The notes: generated by a model not told the origin, from the sequence alone. Positions 52,664-61,339 are shown, counted from the stretch's first letter. The stretch: DNA of 64,000 bases from an uncultured Bacilli bacterium (GCA_934098505.1 CAKOOR010000001.1:382831-446830), one strand, 5' to 3'. Translations and numbers: made by a program.

Positions 52664-53596
52664 ATGGCAAAAGAAAAGAAGAAAGAAAGTTCTAAAAAGT
52701 TAAAAAAAGAAAAAGATATTTTTAAAGAAAAGACCTTGGAAGATATTTTCAAAAAAAGCGAGCAAGAAGTTGATGATAAATTTAGTGATGTTAACGAGCA
52801 TCATTCCTTTAAGTTTTTAAGTAATGCCTTAGTAATTATAATATTATTAGTCATTTTCATAAGATTTTATGGGGTTTCGCAAATTATTACTAAAGAATAT
52901 AGTATTGTGGATGAAGCTTTACCGGCAGGATTTGACGGTATGAAAGTTGTTCAAATAAGTGATATACATTACGGTACTACAATTAATGAAACTAATCTTA
53001 AAAAATTAGTTACTAAGGTTAATCAATTAAAACCGGATATAATCGTTTTTACTGGTGATTTAGTTGATCAAAGTATTAATACAACCGATAAAATTAAAGC
53101 AGAAATTACCGTAAATTTAAGTAAATTAGAAGCTACAATCGGTAAATATGCAATTGCTTCTCAAGAAGATATGAATAATAATGATTTTAATGATTTAATA
53201 AGTAATAGCGGTTTTGTTTTTCTCAACAATGAAAGTAAGTTAGTTTACAATGATGATGAAGAACCGCTTGAACTAGTTGGCTTTAATGATTCTAAGAGTC
53301 ATATCGAATTAACGAGTAATTATAAAATTGCTTTAATACATGAACCTGATGATACTGATGATATTATTAATAATAATTATAATCTTATCCTAGCTGGTCA
53401 CAGCCATGGTGGAATTATAAGACTACCCTTTGTTGGAGGGTTAATATATTTAGATGGTGCTAGAAAATATCATGATGATTACTATAGTATCAATAATACT
53501 AAGTTATATATTTCTAGTGGTCTTGGTACTAGTAATATAAATTTTCGGATGTTTAATCAACCTTCTATTAATTTATATCGCTTTTATAAAAATTAA
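52664..53596 (+). CDS. Membrane-anchored metallophosphoesterase with a degenerate GNHD motif
   Basis: 310 residues. A Lys/Glu-rich N-terminal ~45 residues is followed by one membrane helix (about 53-70) and a calcineurin-like domain. QISDIHYG (D100/H102), FTGDLVDQ and LAGHSHGG are present. The usual GNHD/E motif is replaced by AIASQEDM, so one metal ligand (His) and the Asn are lost. It may still bind one metal or have a changed role. The domain resembles the YkuE-type outer-surface phosphoesterases. Third gene of the operon starting at 51538; it shares a terminator with the coat gene. Confidence 0.82.
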   Translation: MAKEKKKESSKKLKKEKDIFKEKTLEDIFKKSEQEVDDKFSDVNEHHSFKFLSNALVIIILLVIFIRFYGVSQIITKEYSIVDEALPAGFDGMKVVQISDIHYGTTINETNLKKLVTKVNQLKPDIIVFTGDLVDQSINTTDKIKAEITVNLSKLEATIGKYAIASQEDMNNNDFNDLISNSGFVFLNNESKLVYNDDEEPLELVGFNDSKSHIELTSNYKIALIHEPDDTDDIINNNYNLILAGHSHGGIIRLPFVGGLIYLDGARKYHDDYYSINNTKLYISSGLGTSNINFRMFNQPSINLYRFYKN

Positions 53597-53610
53597 AATA
53601 TTATTAAAAT

Positions 53611-53659
53611 AAAAAAGACCGGAACTGGTCCTTAAAAATCAGTTCATATGGTCTTTTTT
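53611..53659. terminator. Bidirectional terminator
   Basis: AAAAAAGACC (53611-53620) pairs with GGTCTTTTTT (53650-53659), with an inner GAACT/AGTTC stem. It serves the convergent metallophosphoesterase and CotY/Z-like genes. Confidence 0.85.
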
Positions 53660-54093
53660 TAAACACATTCTACATAAGTATCAGATAAACATCTTAAACA
53701 ACATAGACAACTTAAATTCATAGTGAAGAAAGAATTAGTAGCAACGTAAGGATATAGACTAGTAGTATCTGGATTATCTTGTAAAACTCTAAAAGTAGCG
53801 CAGTTATTTTCTACTTTTTCAACGCGGAAAATTGAAGAACAAGTAACACCAGCGGTACCACAAGCTGCTGTTACATCTTTAGTTGTAGGCATATTCCAAG
53901 GAACCGAATTACCATTTGCTGTATAAAGCATAACAGGACGAGTATTACATACTAAGCAAGAAGTTCCTCCACCTAGCATCGGACGATCGCAAGTATCTAG
54001 ACATGAATCAGGACATGCATTTTGTTGAAGAACTAAAATCACTTTTAGAATGTCAGCAATAGAGTTTGGATCTTGATTATTCTTATTACACAT
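53659..54093 (-). CDS. cotY: CotY/CotZ-family spore coat/crust protein
   Basis: 144 residues with 14 cysteines, typical of the CotY/CotZ crust proteins that assemble by disulphide-linked or ordered lattices. Matching features: an N-terminal helix (SIADILKVILVLQ), ACPDSCLDTC and CLVCNTRPVMLYT, the hallmark FRVEKVENNCATFRVL, and a Cys-rich end (LSCLCCLRCLSD). In Bacillus these genes are made in the mother cell late in sporulation. Whether it is CotY or CotZ cannot be told. A CATAAATTA element lies 30 bases upstream. Strong evidence that the organism can or could sporulate. Confidence 0.88.
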   Translation of the reverse strand: MCNKNNQDPNSIADILKVILVLQQNACPDSCLDTCDRPMLGGGTSCLVCNTRPVMLYTANGNSVPWNMPTTKDVTAACGTAGVTCSSIFRVEKVENNCATFRVLQDNPDTTSLYPYVATNSFFTMNLSCLCCLRCLSDTYVECV

Positions 54094-54122
54094 AACATAT
54101 TCCCCTTTCTTGTATTCACTAA

Positions 54123-54131
54123 TAATTTATG
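54123..54131 (-). promoter_or_regulatory. CATAnnnTA element upstream of cotY (possible mother-cell sigma -10)
   Basis: On the minus strand CATAAATTA lies 30 bases before the cotY start. GCATATT occurs a short distance upstream, but spacing to it (11 bases) is short for a sigma-E -35. Confidence 0.3.
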
Positions 54132-54207
54132 ATTAATTTTCTAATATGCTACCTTGCCGCTTTTAATTTTCGCCTTAATATAGTATAATTAAATGGGTGA
54201 AGAAAGA

Positions 54208-54531
54208 ATGAATACAAATGTATATATACAATATGCTATAATTTTAGTAGTACTTTTAATTATTGCTTTAGTGGTAATTAAATTCCATAAGAAGGACTTT
54301 GCAAAAGAGGTTAATAAACTAGTACAATATCTTGGGGGTAAAGATAACATTATTAACGCTGAGTGCTCAATGTCACGTTTCAAGGTCATTTTAAAAGATG
54401 TATCCAAGGTTAATAAAGATGGTATAACATCGCTTGGAGCAACTGGCATTGTTGAAATTGATAATCAATTAAAAATTATATTTGGCAAAGATGCTAAAGA
54501 ATTAAAAAAATGTATTGATGATTTATTGTAG
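54208..54531 (+). CDS. Membrane-anchored orphan PTS EIIB-like domain
   Basis: About 107 residues. An N-terminal helix (8-24) is followed by a glucose-family EIIB fold: LVQYLGGKDNIINAEC, RFKVILKDVSKVNKDGI, LGATGIVEIDNQLKIIFG, KELKKCIDDL. The phospho-Cys motif C-x-T-R is not exact; C53 is one residue too far and Ser occupies the expected place (ECSMSR). No EIIC or EIIA lies beside it. Such orphan EIIB-like proteins may be regulatory. The ATG at 54208 is chosen over 54193. Confidence 0.8.
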   Translation: MNTNVYIQYAIILVVLLIIALVVIKFHKKDFAKEVNKLVQYLGGKDNIINAECSMSRFKVILKDVSKVNKDGITSLGATGIVEIDNQLKIIFGKDAKELKKCIDDLL

Positions 54532-54551
54532 GACTTGCTCCTACTTTTTTT
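54528..54551 (+). terminator. Terminator of the EIIB-like gene
   Basis: GTAGGA (54528-54533) pairs with TCCTAC (54539-54544) around 5 bases, followed by seven T. It overlaps the stop codon. Confidence 0.85.
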
Positions 54552-54659
54552 ATTATTTTACTAATTGAATATGTAATCCTAAATATTAATTAAATAAAAC
54601 CTGCTAATTTATACTAAGCTATATAAGTTCTAAGAAAAACTTGATTATTATATTTAACT

Positions 54660-54944
54660 TTATTTAGTAATTTCGGAAATACTTTTAATATCGTCTATAT
54701 CAATTTTATGATTGTTTAAAGTTAATATTTTATTACTTTGTTTACTAATGATACTATCTTCAACAGTTGTATTATTTTTTAAAGTAATAAGATAACGATG
54801 ATTAAAAAGATATTTATCTTTATCATCTAAAATATGATCTAAATCAATTGAATTAATCTTAGACTGACTAATAGTGCTTTCTTGATTAATATTTAAGATT
54901 TTATCAATTTTGTTAACATAAACTTTAGGCAATTTATTATTCAT
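54660..54944 (-). CDS. Small hypothetical protein (94 aa)
   Basis: 94 residues, highly polar, rich in Lys, Ile, Asn and Ser. Two strands of the type LITLKNNTTVEDSI and the N-terminal KVYVNKIDKILNINQES give no recognisable fold. It has an excellent ribosome site (AGGAGGAATT) and lies divergent from the SEDS gene. Codon use matches neighbours. Confidence 0.6.
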   Translation of the reverse strand: MNNKLPKVYVNKIDKILNINQESTISQSKINSIDLDHILDDKDKYLFNHRYLITLKNNTTVEDSIISKQSNKILTLNNHKIDIDDIKSISEITK

Positions 54945-55009
54945 AAGAATTCCTCCTAAAATATTTTATGTTTTAACATAATTAAAGTTTCTTTGGCTAT
55001 ACTACAAAT

Positions 55010-55990
55010 ATGAAAAAGAAATTATTTATTTTAATTCCCATATTTATTTTAGAAATATTAAGTATCTTTTATCTAAAAAGTGATTATCAAATTAAGCAAT
55101 TAATCTGGTTTATATTAGGTCTTTTCAGTTTATTTTTGATTAGTAAATTAAAAGAAAAACACTTAAAAATAATAAGTATTTTTCTTTACATCTTAAGTAT
55201 AATTCTTTTAATAGTCGTCTTATTTCATCCTTATACTAATGGTTCTCGTGGCTGGTTAAGGTTATATAAAATATCCATTCAACCTTCAGAAATAACTAAA
55301 ATAAGTCTTATTTTAATGGCTTTTTATCTTAAAAATAATAAATGGCAAAATAAAATTATTTATCTTTTGATATTTTTAATTCCTAGTGTTTTAACCTTTA
55401 TCGAGCCTGATACTGGGGCAGTAATTATCTATGGCATAATATTTCTATACTTTCTACCTAAATTTTTTACTAAAAAAGAAATAGCTATCTTTTTTAGCAT
55501 TTCCTTAATATTAATTGGGGGTTTAATCTATCTTTATTATTATCAAAAAGATGTTTTTATTGATATTTTTGATACTAGTATTTATTACCGAATTGATAGA
55601 ATTACAGCCTTTAAAAATCAAGATAACATCCAAGTAAATAATGCTTTAATATCCATTGGTGCTGGTAAATTACTTTACTTTCCAGAGGCAAATAATGATT
55701 TCTTTTTTGCTTATTTACTTAGTAAAAACTACTATAATTTTTATATTATTATAATCAGTTATTTCTTACTATTTACTATATTGATTTTTATTAAAGTTCC
55801 CTTAGGCAATTTACTTTTTTATATTTTAGGATTTCAGGTTATTGAAAATATAGGCATGAATTTAAATCTTTTGCCGGTAATTGGGATTCCCCTTCCTTTT
55901 CTAAGTTATGGTGGCAGTCACACTATTTCCAGTTTCTTAATGCTGGGATTGGGCTTAAGAAAATTTAGTAATAACCATAATAGGAATTAG
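55010..55990 (+). CDS. SEDS-family glycosyltransferase (RodA/SpoVE/FtsW-like), short form
   Basis: 326 residues, shorter than the FtsW at 9950 and with fewer helices at the N-terminus. SEDS motifs: GSRGWLRLYKISIQPSEITK, FIEPDTGAVIIYG (catalytic Asp with Glu for Gln), ISIGAGKLLYFPEANNDFFFAYLL and IPLPFLSYGGSHT. It is a candidate elongation or spore-cortex polymerase (RodA or SpoVE). The overlapping coat-like gene on the other strand and nearby cotY make a sporulation role worth considering, but this is inference. Confidence 0.82.
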   Translation: MKKKLFILIPIFILEILSIFYLKSDYQIKQLIWFILGLFSLFLISKLKEKHLKIISIFLYILSIILLIVVLFHPYTNGSRGWLRLYKISIQPSEITKISLILMAFYLKNNKWQNKIIYLLIFLIPSVLTFIEPDTGAVIIYGIIFLYFLPKFFTKKEIAIFFSISLILIGGLIYLYYYQKDVFIDIFDTSIYYRIDRITAFKNQDNIQVNNALISIGAGKLLYFPEANNDFFFAYLLSKNYYNFYIIIISYFLLFTILIFIKVPLGNLLFYILGFQVIENIGMNLNLLPVIGIPLPFLSYGGSHTISSFLMLGLGLRKFSNNHNRN

Positions 55991-56201
55991 AGTAAGCGCC
56001 ATGAGGCATATTATAAGGTGTTCCATACTGATAATATGGATATGCTTGGTAAGAAGGTCCAGTTACATAAACCGGTCTAGGACGGGTTACACCGACTAGG
56101 GCACCACCAGCTAAACCACCTAGTAAAAAAGGGAAAACAAAACGGTTATCATTAAGATTACGATAAGGGTCACGATAACTGTAGTTATAATTATAATACA
56201 T
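55965..56201 (-). CDS. Tyr/Gly/Pro-rich coat-like small protein
   Basis: 78 residues, about a quarter Tyr, plus many Pro, Gly and Asn (MYYNYNYSYRDPYRNLNDNR). A central FPFLLGGLAGGALVGV stretch may be a short membrane or self-assembly segment, and a long Tyr/Pro tail follows. Such composition is common in spore coat proteins of the YppG/CotX type, though no family is certain. Strong ribosome site (AAAGGAG) and a CATATAATA element 20 bases upstream. Its last 26 bases overlap the SEDS gene on the opposite strand. Confidence 0.7.
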   Translation of the reverse strand: MYYNYNYSYRDPYRNLNDNRFVFPFLLGGLAGGALVGVTRPRPVYVTGPSYQAYPYYQYGTPYNMPHGAYSNSYYGYY

Positions 56202-56220
56202 AAAAAAACTCCTTTCATTG

Positions 56221-56229
56221 TATTATATG
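56221..56229 (-). promoter_or_regulatory. CATAnnnTA element upstream of the Tyr-rich gene
   Basis: On the minus strand CATATAATA lies 20 bases before the start. It contains TATAAT too, so an ordinary sigma-A -10 is an alternative. Confidence 0.3.
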
Positions 56230-56279
56230 AAAAAAGTTTATTTTGAGATTAAATTATCTTTTAAAGATTTTATCCCCAA

Positions 56280-57767
56280 TTATTCGTTTTTAGGAATTAT
56301 CATACTTATTTTAGCAGGACTAGTTATACCAACACCAGTATTAGGGTTAAAATGAGAATAACCCAAGTCAACTAAATAAAGACAAACTAAAATGATACAT
56401 AAAATTTTTTTAATATTAGGTTTCATTTTTTTATAAAGGTTTTTAAGTAAGGGACAAACCATATAAGTTAAAAGACAACCGCCAAAGCCAAATAACATCA
56501 GGCCTTCTAAACATACCCGGCCATGAATATTTAAAAAGAAACCAGTATAATCCCACCATTTTAAACCTTTGAATGTTTCTAAATACCAAGCTGTACCATA
56601 TTCTAAAATACCACATAATAGAAAGGCCATTAAAAATAATTGGTATGGTTTTTTGCGATATTTTTTTAACAAAATAATGATGAAAACAGCTCCAAAACCG
56701 TAGATTGGTAACCAAGGGCCAAACATTGTTCCTTTATTCACTAACCTTTCTTCAAAGATAAGACACAATAATATTTCCCAAAGCCAACCGATATTTGCAA
56801 CGTTAAAAAATATTAAAATCAAATCCCAAATATCGTAGTCACAGTTGTAATCGTATTTAAAACCTTTAACCGTTCTTATTTCTTTTATAAAATACAAATT
56901 ATCAGGATAAGTACCAACAGTACTTGGACAATCTAAGTGATTATCTTTAAAAATTTCTGGATATTCTTTTAATAAAGGCCGACGGTATTCTAAATAAATG
57001 CTAGCTTTTACCATTTCTTTATAGGGACGAAAGTAGAAAACATTGGTCATGCCAAAAGTTAAAATTCCTAAAAGATACCAAGGGATAAAACTTAAATCGA
57101 GTAAAAATAATTCGCCCTTATGACCATCAGTCATCTTTTTTGACATAGCAAATGCTTCTTTTGATTTAATATTTGGGTTTTCAGCAAGTAAATAAGGTAT
57201 CATACTATATTCATAATGTTTGATAAAACCACCGATAATTGTAAAATACCATAAAAATGATTTTACCATTTTAATTAACATTACTTCACCGACATTAAAT
57301 ATACTTTTAGTATAATAAACAAATAATAATTTATTAACACTTGTATCTTGATAAGAATAATGTTCTAAAAAATAACGACTTTTACCAACATTAATGATAG
57401 TGGAAATAAAGACATAAATAAGCAAAAATGCTAAAACAGATAAGATTAAGATCCACGAAGATGGCATGATTTTTTTAAAAGCAAAATTATTAATCATGTT
57501 TAAAATACTTAAAGCAATCGAACCAGTCCCACTTAATTGATTAAAAAAAGTGGCAAAAACCCCATAAGTTGGTTTGAAGCGCAGAATGGGTGCTATAATT
57601 TTGTCAAGATTAATCGTTTGGAGGAAACGACTAACGATGCCTAAATTATCAATTTTATAGCTAAAATTTAAAATGGTTGTTGTTAAAAAACAAACAATAA
57701 TGCTATAGAATAAATGATATTTTAAGAACTTTTTACTATTTTTCTTTATTTCTTGATATTTCTTCAT
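56280..57767 (-). CDS. DUF975 / CmpB (type IV ABC permease-like) fusion membrane protein
   Basis: About 495 residues with roughly ten membrane helices. The N-terminal half matches DUF975 (VGKSRYFLEHYSYQD, IPYLLAENPNIKSKEAF, SKKMTDGHKGELFLLDL). The C-terminal half matches the CmpB-like family (NIGWLWEILLCLIFEER, GPWLPIYGFGA, LEYGTAWYLETFKGLKWWDYT, GRVCLEGLMLFGFGG). It is probably a complex envelope or transport component of unknown substrate; no ABC ATPase is nearby. The ATG at 57767 is used because the longer frame begins with TTG inside the VanY gene. Confidence 0.8.
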   Translation of the reverse strand: MKKYQEIKKNSKKFLKYHLFYSIIVCFLTTTILNFSYKIDNLGIVSRFLQTINLDKIIAPILRFKPTYGVFATFFNQLSGTGSIALSILNMINNFAFKKIMPSSWILILSVLAFLLIYVFISTIINVGKSRYFLEHYSYQDTSVNKLLFVYYTKSIFNVGEVMLIKMVKSFLWYFTIIGGFIKHYEYSMIPYLLAENPNIKSKEAFAMSKKMTDGHKGELFLLDLSFIPWYLLGILTFGMTNVFYFRPYKEMVKASIYLEYRRPLLKEYPEIFKDNHLDCPSTVGTYPDNLYFIKEIRTVKGFKYDYNCDYDIWDLILIFFNVANIGWLWEILLCLIFEERLVNKGTMFGPWLPIYGFGAVFIIILLKKYRKKPYQLFLMAFLLCGILEYGTAWYLETFKGLKWWDYTGFFLNIHGRVCLEGLMLFGFGGCLLTYMVCPLLKNLYKKMKPNIKKILCIILVCLYLVDLGYSHFNPNTGVGITSPAKISMIIPKNE

Positions 57768-57771
57768 ACTA

Positions 57772-58770
57772 CTAATCTTGATATTTACTATCCACTCCAA
57801 AATATTCTTCAAGGCTTATCCAGTTACCATTATTATATAATTTTTTGGCCAATTCATAACCAACATAGCGCAAATGCCATGGTTCATATTTATAACCGGT
57901 ATATTTATCTTTCCCCTTAGGAAAACGAATTATAAAACCGTAAAGATAGGCATTTTCATTGACCCATTTGCCTTCATCTGTATAAATAAAGGAATCGTTA
58001 ATTGAGTTTAAATCAAAGGTATAAGACGTTTGATGTTCAGAATGGCCTGGGCGAGCTGAATAAGTATCAGCGGCCGCTTTGCCATCTCTTTTAATATAAC
58101 GATTATAAATACTTTCTTGACTAACATAAGGACGATAACCACTAGCAATATAAATGTTTAACCCTAGCGCTTTGGCATCAGCTTGCATAGTTTTAAAAGA
58201 AGAATAAACGAATTTATTAATACATTTATTGCAAGTGCTAGTCTTACCATGACAACTTTCTACCGTATCGACTGGTAAATAATCGCTAGGTAGACCATAA
58301 GTTTTATTTACCATCATAATATCATCTATATATGTAATGCCGGAAACATTAGTAATTTTAAAGCCATTCTTAGTTGTTCCCACCGTTTTACCTTCGCCAC
58401 TAACCTTAGCTAATTTAGGATAACTTTGCATTAATTTAGCATCTATTTTTTCAGTATTAGAATTGGTATTGGTATTTGGTTCTAAGTTAGCGCTGCTATT
58501 ATTCTTAGATTCATTGTTTTTATCTTCTTTTTGATTACTAGAATTCGTCTTATCATCTTGATTATTAGAATTCGTCTTAGTTTCCTCTTTATCATCTTCA
58601 CTAGTGTTATTATTTTTATTTTCATTAATAACTGGTTGATTAGAATAATCACTAGATCTATCGTTTAAATTTTTATTCTTGTTGTTTAACAAATATTTAT
58701 TAACACTTAAAAACAAAATACCACAACCTATTAATATTAAACTTATAATAATTAATTTTTTCTTTTTCAT
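57772..58770 (-). CDS. D-alanyl-D-alanine carboxypeptidase, VanY family (M15B)
   Basis: About 332 residues. An N-terminal anchor (about 4-22) and a ~75-residue Asn/Asp/Lys/Ser linker precede the M15 domain. Zinc and catalytic motifs are intact: SGYRPYVSQ, ARPGHSEHQTSYTFDL (His and Asp ligands) and YEPWHLRYVG (Glu and His). It trims the terminal D-Ala from peptidoglycan stems. CHGKTSTCNKC in the middle is a Cys-rich insertion not usual for the family. The DUF975-CmpB gene follows 4 bases later. Confidence 0.93.
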   Translation of the reverse strand: MKKKKLIIISLILIGCGILFLSVNKYLLNNKNKNLNDRSSDYSNQPVINENKNNNTSEDDKEETKTNSNNQDDKTNSSNQKEDKNNESKNNSSANLEPNTNTNSNTEKIDAKLMQSYPKLAKVSGEGKTVGTTKNGFKITNVSGITYIDDIMMVNKTYGLPSDYLPVDTVESCHGKTSTCNKCINKFVYSSFKTMQADAKALGLNIYIASGYRPYVSQESIYNRYIKRDGKAAADTYSARPGHSEHQTSYTFDLNSINDSFIYTDEGKWVNENAYLYGFIIRFPKGKDKYTGYKYEPWHLRYVGYELAKKLYNNGNWISLEEYFGVDSKYQD

Positions 58771-58836
58771 AAACAATCACATACCTATAATATAACATAT
58801 TTAAAAATATTTATTAAATTTTTCAATTAAAAAGTT

Positions 58837-59232
58837 TTAAACAATATTATGAGATAAGTCAACAAAATCTAGTATTTCTTCTTCTTCAAAGTAAACGCTA
58901 TAGTTGGCTCCTTTAACATTATTTAAATCTATTAATTCTAAAATCATTGTTTTTTGCTTAGATGTATTCTTTAAATATAATTTAAAATAATTTTTGATAA
59001 ATGTTATTTTTCTATCTGGTGATGTTGCATCATCATACCAAGTGCGAACAGCACTACGGGCATCACAAATTTCACTAAGGCTTAAAGACTTGCGATTACT
59101 GCGATAACTAATATCATCATTTTTAACATTAAAATCAACCATTAACCAAGAATCATTGTTAGCTAATCCTTCTTTATTATTGGTTTTTTGTACAGTATAA
59201 TTAATATTAGTATTTTTAAATTTTAATTTCAT
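58837..59232 (-). CDS. Hypothetical protein (131 aa)
   Basis: 131 residues, soluble, predicted beta-rich. MKLKFKNTNINYTVQKTNNKEG and DSWLMVDFNVKND near the start and YFKLYLKNTSKQKTMILELID later recall the WapI-type immunity family, but similarity is slight and there is no toxin nearby. The ribosome site (AGAGG before the ATG) is good. Confidence 0.55.
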   Translation of the reverse strand: MKLKFKNTNINYTVQKTNNKEGLANNDSWLMVDFNVKNDDISYRSNRKSLSLSEICDARSAVRTWYDDATSPDRKITFIKNYFKLYLKNTSKQKTMILELIDLNNVKGANYSVYFEEEEILDFVDLSHNIV

Positions 59233-59373
59233 AACTACTGAACCTCTTTCCAGTACTAGTATATCATATCCCGTTATTGAACAAAAGCTAATTTTAGCTA
59301 AGTTTCTTTAACTTTTTAGGAATAGTTATGAAAAGTTATGACTAATAAGAATTAGATATTATTTTAATTCTTA

Positions 59374-59847
59374 TTAATTATTTATCCGTTCTAAATTAAG
59401 TTTGATAGAATTATTGCTTTTTAAATAGGCATAATATTCATCTAGTAATCCTTTATTTACCTCACTTAGAGGAATTAAATCCTTTTTAATTAGTTCTTCA
59501 ACACACCAATCAAAGAAATTATTTTTATATCCTAAAACTTTATCAAAGTTATATAGTTTTTGAGCTTCGAAAATATTTAAATTTAGTTTTTGTAAAACGA
59601 TAAGCATTTTTAACGTAGCTAGATCAAGATGATTACTGCTTAAAAGCTCTAAGTCTTTGCCAATAGCAAAAGGTAAAATTATTTGATAGGACCATTCATA
59701 AAGACGAACATTCATGGTTCCGGCCTCTTTATGATACGGAAAGTTTTCATCATAATTTTTTCTTATTAAAGTTTTATAAGCATTATCTAATTCTTCTAAA
59801 GTACATATTTCTTTTAGGTTAAAGATTTTTAAAGCTTCTTCTAACAT
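59374..59847 (-). CDS. Hypothetical protein with a degenerate J-domain-like start
   Basis: 157 residues. The first ~40 residues (EALKIFNLKEICTLEELDNAYKTLIRKNY) look like a J-domain helix II region, but the diagnostic HPD is replaced by ENFPY, so Hsp70 stimulation is doubtful. The rest is helical with no known motif. Possibly a J-like domain protein without chaperone activity. Confidence 0.55.
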   Translation of the reverse strand: MLEEALKIFNLKEICTLEELDNAYKTLIRKNYDENFPYHKEAGTMNVRLYEWSYQIILPFAIGKDLELLSSNHLDLATLKMLIVLQKLNLNIFEAQKLYNFDKVLGYKNNFFDWCVEELIKKDLIPLSEVNKGLLDEYYAYLKSNNSIKLNLERINN

Positions 59848-59933
59848 AATTTATCACCAGTTATATATTATTATAAACTTTTCAAATTATTTGTCGAATT
59901 TTGTCGATTTATTAGTTTTTTTCTTCTTTAGTG

Positions 59934-59967
59934 AAAAAAATCTCTAAGATATTTAAAATCTTAAAGA
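59934..59967 (-). terminator. Terminator of murC
   Basis: On the minus strand TCTTTAAGAT pairs with ATCTTAGAGA (one T-G) around 7 bases, followed by seven T. It lies ~10 bases after the murC stop. Confidence 0.8.
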
Positions 59968-59977
59968 CTTTTTTTAC

Positions 59978-61285
59978 TTAATTATTACTATTCATAGCAT
60001 TTTTATACTTATCTTCTAAAGTGTAAATATTAGCACAACTCATAAAGACTAAAACACTATTATGATATTTAGTAAGGGGTGTTATATCATCTGATGTAAG
60101 TAAATGACCATTTGGTATTTTACTAACTAGATCTTCACTAGAGATATGAGGATAGTCTTCTGGTTTTTCCCGATTGCAGTCAATTGGCGTGATGTAAGCT
60201 TCATCAGCAGTACTTAAAACTTTAATAAAATCATCTTTTAAAGCTAAAGTTCTGGAATAAGTATTGGGTTTAAAAATAGCTACTATCCTTTTATTTGGAT
60301 ACTTAATACGAGCTGCCTCAATTGTCTTTAAAAGTTCTGTTGGATGATGAGCATAGTCATCAATCATTATGTTACCTCCTACTTTTGTTTCTTTAAAACG
60401 GCGTTTAGGAGTAGTAAAGTTACTTAAAGTATCTTTAATTGTTTGTAAATCAACTTTATATAAAAGGCCAACTAAAATACTACATAATGTATTTAATATC
60501 ATATGTTTACCAACTAAAGGCGTATGAAAATGTCCTAAGAAATTCTTATTATAGAAAACTTCAAAGTCACTGCCGTTTTCATTCATAGTAATATTAGTAG
60601 CATAAATATCATTATTAGTTTTAAAACCATAATAATAAACTTTATTAGAAGTTTTAAGTTTATGAACATTTGAATCATCACCACAAGCTATAACTATCTT
60701 TGCTTTATTTGCAAAGATATTAAATGTTGCAATAATATCTTCGATACCTGAATAACATTCGGTATGTTCTAGTTCAATATTAGTTATAACAGCCACATAA
60801 GGACTGTAAGATAGAAAATGTCGTTTAAATTCACATGATTCGATAACAAATAATTTATTATCACGTTTAGCATAACCGGAACCATCACCGATAAAATAAT
60901 TAACTCCTTTATCTTTTAAGATATCGGTAATCATAGTAGAAGTAGTTGTTTTACCATGAGTTCCAGAAACACCAATCGTTTCAAACTCGCGGGTCAATCT
61001 ACCTAGAAGCTCGTTATATTCAACAAATTCTAGGCCTTCGTTTTTTAAAAATACCAATTCGGGATGATTAAGACTAAAAGCTTTCGAATAAGTTACAATC
61101 ATTTCTTTATCCAACGGATGAGTTTGATCATAATAAATAGGAATATTTCTCTTTATTAAACCTTCCTCGGTAAATGTTTGATTTTTATTATCATCATACC
61201 CTGCTACTGTGTGGCCTAAATCACTTAAAATTTGAGCTAAAGTTGACATGCCACTACCCTTAATACCAACACAAAAATATTTCAT
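59978..61285 (-). CDS. murC: UDP-N-acetylmuramate-L-alanine ligase MurC
   Basis: About 435 residues. N-terminal Rossmann start (YFCVGIKGSGMSTLAQIL), ATP-binding ETIGVSGTHGKTTTSTMI, ITNIELEHTECY, IDDYAHHPTELLKTI and FKPNTYSRT are all MurC hallmarks. It adds L-Ala to UDP-MurNAc. The ATG at 61285 has AGGAGAG 5 bases upstream and starts at the Rossmann motif; the longer frame to 61336 is unlikely. It is away from the murG/murB cluster. Confidence 0.97.
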   Translation of the reverse strand: MKYFCVGIKGSGMSTLAQILSDLGHTVAGYDDNKNQTFTEEGLIKRNIPIYYDQTHPLDKEMIVTYSKAFSLNHPELVFLKNEGLEFVEYNELLGRLTREFETIGVSGTHGKTTTSTMITDILKDKGVNYFIGDGSGYAKRDNKLFVIESCEFKRHFLSYSPYVAVITNIELEHTECYSGIEDIIATFNIFANKAKIVIACGDDSNVHKLKTSNKVYYYGFKTNNDIYATNITMNENGSDFEVFYNKNFLGHFHTPLVGKHMILNTLCSILVGLLYKVDLQTIKDTLSNFTTPKRRFKETKVGGNIMIDDYAHHPTELLKTIEAARIKYPNKRIVAIFKPNTYSRTLALKDDFIKVLSTADEAYITPIDCNREKPEDYPHISSEDLVSKIPNGHLLTSDDITPLTKYHNSVLVFMSCANIYTLEDKYKNAMNSNN

Positions 61286-61339
61286 AAAATCTCTCCTTCT
61301 ATAGAAAAAGATACTTGTTAAAACAAGTACCCCCATAAA

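Noticed and set aside
56443..56715. 90-codon frame inside the DUF975-CmpB gene
   Set aside because: Same-strand overlap in another frame with Trp/Phe-rich noise; the main frame carries the domain motifs.
57768..57812. Longer start for the DUF975-CmpB gene
   Set aside because: The extra codons begin with TTG inside the VanY gene and have no ribosome site.
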